From Chelydra serpentina (taxonomy: Eukaryota > Chordata > Testudines > Chelydridae): 64,000 nt of DNA. The stretch covers positions 46,518,001-46,582,000 of the forward strand of contig JBAIAC010000007.1 in NCBI GenBank assembly GCA_037349315.1, written 5' to 3'. This document shows, in pieces, positions 58,195-64,000 of the stretch; position 1 is the stretch's first letter; every line of letters starts with the position of its first letter. Under the pieces are notes generated by a model that searched no databases, had not been told where the DNA came from, and saw nothing but the letters and a program-made list of their open reading frames with translations. A program made the position numbers and the translations under genes.

Positions 58195-58520
58195 GTCATA
58201 GAAGCTAGAACTGAAAAAGAGAATTAGATCATTCCTGCCAATGCAGACTTGCTCCCTATGACACATTTTATCATGTTTTGTCCAATCTAATTTTGAAAGT
58301 ATCAAATGTCAGAGCTTCCTCCCTTTCCCGTGAAACATTATCCCACAGTTTAATAACTGCACTGTCAAGCAGTTTCACCTGATATTCATCCTAACTTTCC
58401 CCTTTCTTAGTTTCATCCCATTTGTCCTAGTTATAGCTCCATGTATCAAACTAAATACATTCTGTCTCCTTCGTGTTTACACCCTTCCCATAGTTGCAGG
58501 CTGTTATGTCTCTCTCTCTC
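58195..58520 (-). repeat. Old CR1/L3-type LINE 3' fragment
   Basis: In plus reading: ATCATTCCTGCCAATGCAG, a TTTTGTCCAATCTAATTTTG block, CCCACAGTTTAATAACTGC, TTTCACCTGATATTCATCC and TCATCCCATTTGTCC, in the order of the reverse complement of an ancient CR1/L3 3' end. Far more diverged than the CR1 at 2.3 kb. Confidence 0.65.
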
Positions 58521-59809
58521 TCACTCATATAGTACTGCGTGTCTATAATTAACCTTAAGTGTCTTAAGAATGCCCTGAAATGATGGAATAATGAAATAGG
58601 CATAAGAGACTAGAGATGCATCCAAAACACTTTTGTTATGAAGCTGATAGCAGCAGGGGCAGAAAATATAGATGGGTGTGAGCAATAGTGTAAGGAAGTA
58701 CTGAATCTCCGGCCCTTAAGAACTATTTGCAACATGCCATTCACAAATAAAGAGTAAGAGCCCCATCCCTGCTACATTGCTTTACACTGGGTGAAACGGC
58801 CAGAGTGGCATAAACAGGCTCTTAAAGCACAGGGTCCAGACAGGGGAGATTCCCACCCATTCCCGAACAGCAAAAGACAGTTGTAAGGTTGCCTTCCAAG
58901 GACTCCCTCACAACACAGGGGTTCTGCCAGGGGCAGGGCCCAGCATGTAGCACTGTGAAGACTTCAGACAGCTCTGGCCTGAAAGGCATCCTAGGAAGGC
59001 TGTCATTAAGTTAGACAGGCCCCAGAGCTATCTAAATTACATTGGGGTGATAGAGCAGTCTGGGATAGAGAAACAGGTGCAAATGTTGCTTAAAACCTCC
59101 TTATCTCCTGCTCCTTCAAGGCACTAAAACACCCTGACCCAAAAAGAGCAGAAAAGAACAGTCTTGCAAACCTCTGGCACAATGGTTAGGCAGACAAAAG
59201 ACTGCTACTTATTTCCCTAAACACAACTGTCTCATTTTTACTTTCTGCTCGTTCCCTCTGTTTGTGGTATCTACCTGTTAGTCTTAATATTTAAACTGTA
59301 GGCTGTTTGGGGAAGGAGCACAATGGGACTCTGATTTGATGGCAGCCTCCATGTGCTACTATACAAATAAACAACAACTGCAAAGACAACATAAAGCAAT
59401 CTGATTTAAAAATATCCACTTATGAAATCATGTAAACAGTGAGGTCTTTAATATTAGGAATATTTCTGCAAAATCACCAGTGCTTAATGTTAAATTCCAG
59501 CCAGCCAATTAAATTTAGTGATTATATTATTTAAAATACACTCAGGCAATACTTCCTTAGTGTACATTACCACAGAAAGGTGAATCTTGCAGAACAATCA
59601 CCCAACATGTTCAATGAAATAATGACATCATGGAGATGGGTATCTTGTAAGAACATAGGTTATGTAGATTTATAAATAAATAAAGATTAGAGCAAGAGAG
59701 AGATGGTAGGAGTGGCTCCAAATACAAAAAGCAATTGACTTCCTTTTCCAAGTTTATATCCACGTTACTTTCAATTTCCCTCTTAGAGTATCCTCTGCCC
59801 TAGTCTTCA
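58521..59809. other. Intergenic, no gene recognised
   Basis: 58740-59060 is G+C-richer and repeat-like (unclassified). Nothing else is supported. Confidence 0.45.
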
Positions 59810-59810
59810 G

Positions 59811-60856
59811 GATGGCCTACAGTGAGAACTTAAACTGGCAGAACTACATCACTCATGGGCATGAAAAATCTACACCCCTGAGAGACGTAGCTACGCTCAC
59901 CTAAACCCCAATGTAGACAGCATTGGATCAATTGAATAATTCTTCCATCTGTAGTAAGATGAGGCCCTGAGCATAAACCCTTGTATCAGAGGCTCGGTAT
60001 GAGGCCTAAGGCCTGAGCTAAAGTAATGGTCAAGACTTTGCTAACATAAAGCAAAGTTAAGCTGTACGCCAAAGGCAGGCCCTGCTCACAGAAGTTGGCA
60101 AGGAAAGGGCTGATGTTGCAAAAGTACACAAACCTAAAAGGTACCAGAACACTTGTACATTCCACACAGATAACAAGGAACAGGCTGGCCCATCCTAAAG
60201 ACAGGGGCAAAAGGGTAATATGATGGATAGAGTTGTTTTGTTCAAACCAACATGTACGAGGTGGGAGGTGGCACCTTACACGTAGAAGGGGTTGTACCTG
60301 GTTACGTAGAGGGGTTGCACCTCAGTAAACCAGGAGCGATGTGTAACTTGTTTGTACCTGTGTATAAGAATTCACCCCCGAGGAGTTGTCTTTGTCTGGC
60401 CTAGGGGGCAGTGGAAAGTCCCGCCACTGACTGAGCCGGTCCATTGCCGGGGGCACAAATTCCATAGTGTGTCCTGTAGAGTCTACGGGAAACTATCACT
60501 GTGCTTCTCTTTGACAATAAACCTGGCCGACGTGCCTTTGTACTTTACTAGAGTCTGTGGTCTTTGGGGGTTCTCTCGGGGTCTGCTGTGTCAGCTATCT
60601 GCGCAGAGCTGGGGCAGCACACAGAGGGAACACATGCACTCAGCCAACTGAGATCAACATTGAGCAGAGCAAAGCACCACACCGGTAGCCGTCTGACAAC
60701 ACCGTCAACCTAGCTACTGCCTCTCGGGGAGGTTGATTACCTACACCAATGGGAGAACACCTCCCATCGCTGCAGTAAGTGTCTCCACTGAAGTGCTAAA
60801 GCAGCATAGCTACAGAACTGCCGCTGTGCTGTTGTAGCCATTTAAGGGTAGACATA
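59811..60856. mobile_element. Harbinger-like MITE, split by a solo LTR
   Basis: The left half, 59811-59949, contains ACACCCCTGAGAGACGTAGC and TGTAGACAGC; the right half, 60702-60856, contains CCTCTCGGGGAGGTTGAT and ends near GGGTAGACAT. Read together without the LTR, the halves form a continuous element of about 295 bp related to the copy at 50734. Outer boundaries are approximate. Confidence 0.6.
59950..60701 (+). repeat. Solo LTR of an endogenous retrovirus
   Basis: 752 bp beginning TGTAGTAAG and ending CTGACAACA (TG...CA, imperfect inverted termini). A TATA-like TGTATAAGAA lies near 60361 and AATAAA near 60514, giving plausible U3, R and U5 in plus orientation. It is flanked by CCATC (59945-59949) and CCGTC (60702-60706), a 5-bp duplication with one CpG-type change. 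No internal viral genes remain. Confidence 0.8.
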
Positions 60857-61550
60857 TTTGCCATAAATTCAGGGCCACGCATGGTGAGACTTTACTTCAG
60901 CTCCAACTTTTTTCTACCATTCTCTGGCTTATAGTCATCTGGTCCAAGTTTTGAGCCCTGAAATTACTGCTTGCTAGTGAGCATACCAGGTATGACCTAA
61001 ATTCTAACATCCTATTGATTGAAATGTTGTCCCAAAAGGAATGCAGTAACACTGCAGTGAAGGATCAGCAGCAAAGCAGTTCATTAATCAAATCTAAAGC
61101 TTCAGACCATGCACCATTCCAATAAAGATTCTCTGGAATTTTGCTAGCAAATGATTTATTTGAAAAATAGCTAATTAGCTAAAGGACTAATCCCTGGCAC
61201 AAGCAGATTTGGAAAGTACTCTGCAGTGTATGGAGATTGCAAATTGCATAATGCAAATTGCTACAGAGAGAATTTCTCAAGCTTATACCCTTATTCTGCA
61301 TTTTCTCACTCCTTGTCTCTAATTTTATGAAAAGATCTACACTTCCCAGAAAAGACAATTGGGTCATGAAAATCATGAACACAGTTTTGCAATTTTTGTA
61401 GGCCATAAAGACCACAGATTTTACTCTGAGAATAGAATCAAAATAAACAAGCTTTTTCAGCAGATCTCTGGATTTTCTATGCAGATGATGATGGATGTGC
61501 AATTATTTTTCTATAGGGTTTTATGTAAAAATATGAACTTAATAAATATA
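60857..61550. other. Intergenic, no gene recognised
   Basis: A 107-codon minus frame at 61179-61502 shows no recognisable domain. Otherwise nothing. Confidence 0.45.
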
Positions 61551-61766
61551 AGAGAGACAAGGTGGGTGAAGTAATATATTTTATTGGACCAACTTCTGCT
61601 GGTGAAAGAGCTCTTCTTCAGGTCTGGGAAACGTACTCAGAATGTTACAGCTAAATACAAGGTAGAACAGCTGGTTTAGCATAAGGAGTTAACACATCTT
61701 GCAAGACATCATTCAAAGTGAAGTGGGCAGTTAACAACTCTGCAGTCATAGGACAAGGGAGGGTTC

Positions 61767-62470
61767 TTGTGTTACAGGCCAACGTACAACTCTCTGACAC
61801 CACCTATGAAGAACTCCAAGAAGTCCCTCCCACACCACAGTTCACAGGAATTTAGGGATAGCATCAAATCCTTTCCCAAACAACTCCAAGAGGAACTTTA
61901 CGAATTCATCCCCCATGAACCCACACCAGGGACCTTCTACATGCTTCCCAAGATACGCAAACAGGAAACCTAGACAGACCCATCATATCTGGTTATGGAA
62001 CTCTTTCTGAAGGAATATCATCACTCATAGAAGCCATCCTTAATCCCTCACCACACAAAGAAGGGCCAGTTCCTTCTAAGACACAACCAACTTAAGCTCT
62101 GCAACATTAACACTCTCCTTCAGAACACCATCCTTGTCACCCTGGAGGTCACCTTCCTCTACAACAATGTCCCTCACAATGATGGCATCACTGCCCACCT
62201 CAAATATCTAGAAGACAATGGACAACACTTAGATATCCACCCCCAAACATATTGCTAAACTCCCTTTTCATTCTCACCCGTAACAATTTTACACTTAAAA
62301 ACAAACACTTTGTCCAAACCATGGGAACAGCCATGGGCACTAGGATGGCTCCCCAATATGCCAACCTCTTCATGAGTCACATTGAGGAAGAATTTCTGGA
62401 TAAATGTACCACAAAATCAATAATATACCTGAGATACATTGATAATATTTTCATCATCCGGACAACCTAA
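61767..62470 (+). pseudogene. Penelope reverse transcriptase remnant, N-terminal/palm
   Basis: Fragmented coding remnant with the PKIRK motif, the GTAMGTRMAP motif and the catalytic region RYIDNIFII. Stops and frameshifts separate 61973 from 62252. The second catalytic aspartate is replaced by Asn. Confidence 0.8.
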
Positions 62471-62860
62471 ATGTTTGGAGCAAAGGCATATTTAGTTCTG
62501 ATAGAAAACGTCTGTGAATTTTAAGGGTCTGTTTTGTTAACATTTAATAGCATAAGCATAAGTAGAACTGCACACATATAAGAAATTGCAGAGTAATCAT
62601 GTTTGTGAGACAAAATAAAAATATAGTAACTAAAGAGCTAGAAAAGACCGGTTTGAACAAACATGGAAGTGACAAACTAATACATATGTATAAGAAAAGA
62701 CAGCAAAAAGTTATAAATAAGTTTGTGTAACAAAGGGAGGTTGAAGCTGCCAGAGGCAACTGTGATGAGATCATCCTGATGAGCTTCCCACTATAAGCAA
62801 CTGATCACTACTTTCTGAGTGTTTTGCCTTAATGAAGATCTGTTAGACCCATCTGCTGAG
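62468..62860. other. Unclassified insertion inside the Penelope RT
   Basis: About 395 AT-rich bp without similarity to the flanking RT, which resumes afterwards. It contains a TATA-like TTATAAATAAG near 62714. It could be part of an LTR. No termini or target duplication could be read. Confidence 0.5.
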
Positions 62861-63858
62861 TAAGTGAATCTCAATCCAACACCAGACTCCTTCATAGATT
62901 TCCACCACAAGTTCAGCAACCACCGTCCAGCCATCAAACTCTTTCTAGAACATTCCCACACCAACATCAACTTCCTAGACACCATGATCAGCTTCAGCAA
63001 TGAAACCCTACAAACAATTTTATACAAGAAACCCACCTACGTTTACAGAGCCAGTAACCACCCCAAATACACCAAGAAATCTGTTATCTACTACAGCCAG
63101 ACACTCTGAGACCACAGAATATGCTCCAAGGAGAAAGTCTGGGATACACATCTTAACACATTCAAAAGCACCTTCCTCAGACAAGGACACTCCACCAGAG
63201 AAATAGACTACATCATGCAACAGGCCACCCAAATACCCTGCTTCAATACAGAAAAAAAATTCCTACAACTGCACACCACTAGTTGTCACCTTCCTCCCCA
63301 CACTGGAACCCTATACAAGGTATCATTAAACAATTACAACCCATACTTAATGGGAACAACATTTTGAAATAAATCTTTCCCAAACCTTCACTTCTGGCCT
63401 TTAAACAACCCCCCAATCTCTCCAATCTGATCATCAGAAACAAGCTCCCCTCAGATCAGGACACACAACTCAAAGTGGCACCAGATCCTGCCATAACAAA
63501 TTATGCAAAACCTGCTGTGATGATCAATATTCCTCCACAATACTCCGTTCACTATCCATAGGTCCTACACATCCTTATCATAGCACGTGATATGCCGCAT
63601 ACAATACCATATCACCTGTGGGTGAAAACTTCACAAAACAATCACTCAATATTTGACTTCTCAGTCCTCACCCTCAAAGGAAACCTTCATAACACCTTCA
63701 AAATACAAGCCTTGGAGCTTACAGTCATAACTTTGTTAGACACAAAAATTATGGACTGAATAGAAACACTAGATTTATGGCTTATTATAACAATCTGCGA
63801 CTCTTCTTTGTCTTATAACTGCAGGTGTTAACTGCCCACTTCACTTTGAATGGCCTCT

Positions 63859-64000
63859 CCCCCCGGCCACCAGTGAGGACTCTAATCAGTTACCCAGGGA
63901 GAAATATCGGTTCACACCTTCTCACCAGCTTCTGAGCACAAGCCGTTTCAGTTGGATGGAGGCTGCTTAGTTTCTGGAGAGAACAATCCATTCCGCAGTC
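63859..64000. other. Right edge, nothing recognised
   Basis: 142 bp without identifiable content. Confidence 0.5.

Larger units (their letters stand above)
61551..63858 (+). mobile_element. Penelope-like retroelement, defective
   Basis: Reverse-transcriptase pieces lie on the plus strand: 61767-61973 (contains FYMLPKIRKQ) and 62252-62470 (GTAMGTRMAPQYANLFMSH, then YLRYIDNIFII, where the catalytic YIDD reads YIDN). After a 395-bp interruption, 62864-63109 continues with KLFLEHSHTNINFLDT and KKPTYVYRASNHPK. Past 63240 the frame is broken throughout. The region around 63584-63621, where these elements encode the GIY-YIG endonuclease core, appears collapsed by deletion. 61711-61757 reappears inverted at 63808-63851, flanking the body. 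Dead copy. Confidence 0.85.

Noticed and set aside
61179..61502. 107-codon minus-strand frame
   Set aside because: AT-rich with no recognisable motif, splice context or neighbours; consistent with chance.

Overview
The window is vertebrate nuclear DNA, almost certainly from a turtle, probably a cryptodire. The evidence is two split genes with GT-AG introns in a large, AT-rich, repeat-filled background. The repeats include a CR1 LINE, a tRNA-derived SINE whose tail matches that CR1 (the tortoise Pol III SINE arrangement), Penelope-like retroelement sequence, LTRs, and many small non-autonomous DNA transposons. There are no operons, bacterial genes or CRISPR arrays.

Only two protein-coding genes are supported, both on the minus strand. 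GJD2 (connexin 36, the electrical-synapse gap junction protein) has two coding exons, 14371-14301 and 13530-12687, encoding 304 residues. A CpG-rich region lies upstream, and a poly(A) signal about 1 kb past the stop. ACTC1 (alpha cardiac muscle actin) has six coding exons between 53253 and 47348, encoding an intact 377-residue protein. A TATA box, a perfect CArG box and a plausible non-coding first exon lie near 54.2 kb. The adjacent, same-strand order ACTC1 then GJD2 is the order at human 15q14, so this is conserved synteny. The two genes do not share a pathway.

Layout. 1-11.7 kb: sequence downstream of GJD2, with a 5'-truncated CR1 at 2.3-4.5 kb and a Harbinger-like MITE at 9.27-9.55 kb. 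11.7-14.9 kb: GJD2 and its CpG-rich promoter. 15-47 kb: a 32 kb intergenic interval with no gene that I can support, filled with repeats (three copies of a roughly 1.1 kb LTR family, a separate 0.68 kb LTR, a hAT element with a nested MITE, mariner-like MITEs, MIR-type SINEs, and the tortoise SINE). 47.2-54.3 kb: ACTC1 with repeats in its introns. 54.3-64 kb: sequence upstream of ACTC1, with an old CR1/L3-type fragment, a solo LTR inside a DNA transposon, and a broken Penelope-like element near the right edge.

I found no convincing undescribed biological system. The points most worth a second look are the nested insertions with legible target-site duplications, the short cytoplasmic loop of this GJD2, a REST-like motif in its intron, a divergent duplicated block downstream of GJD2, and the promoter layout of ACTC1. 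Repeat family names come from recognition of termini and tails, not from a database search.
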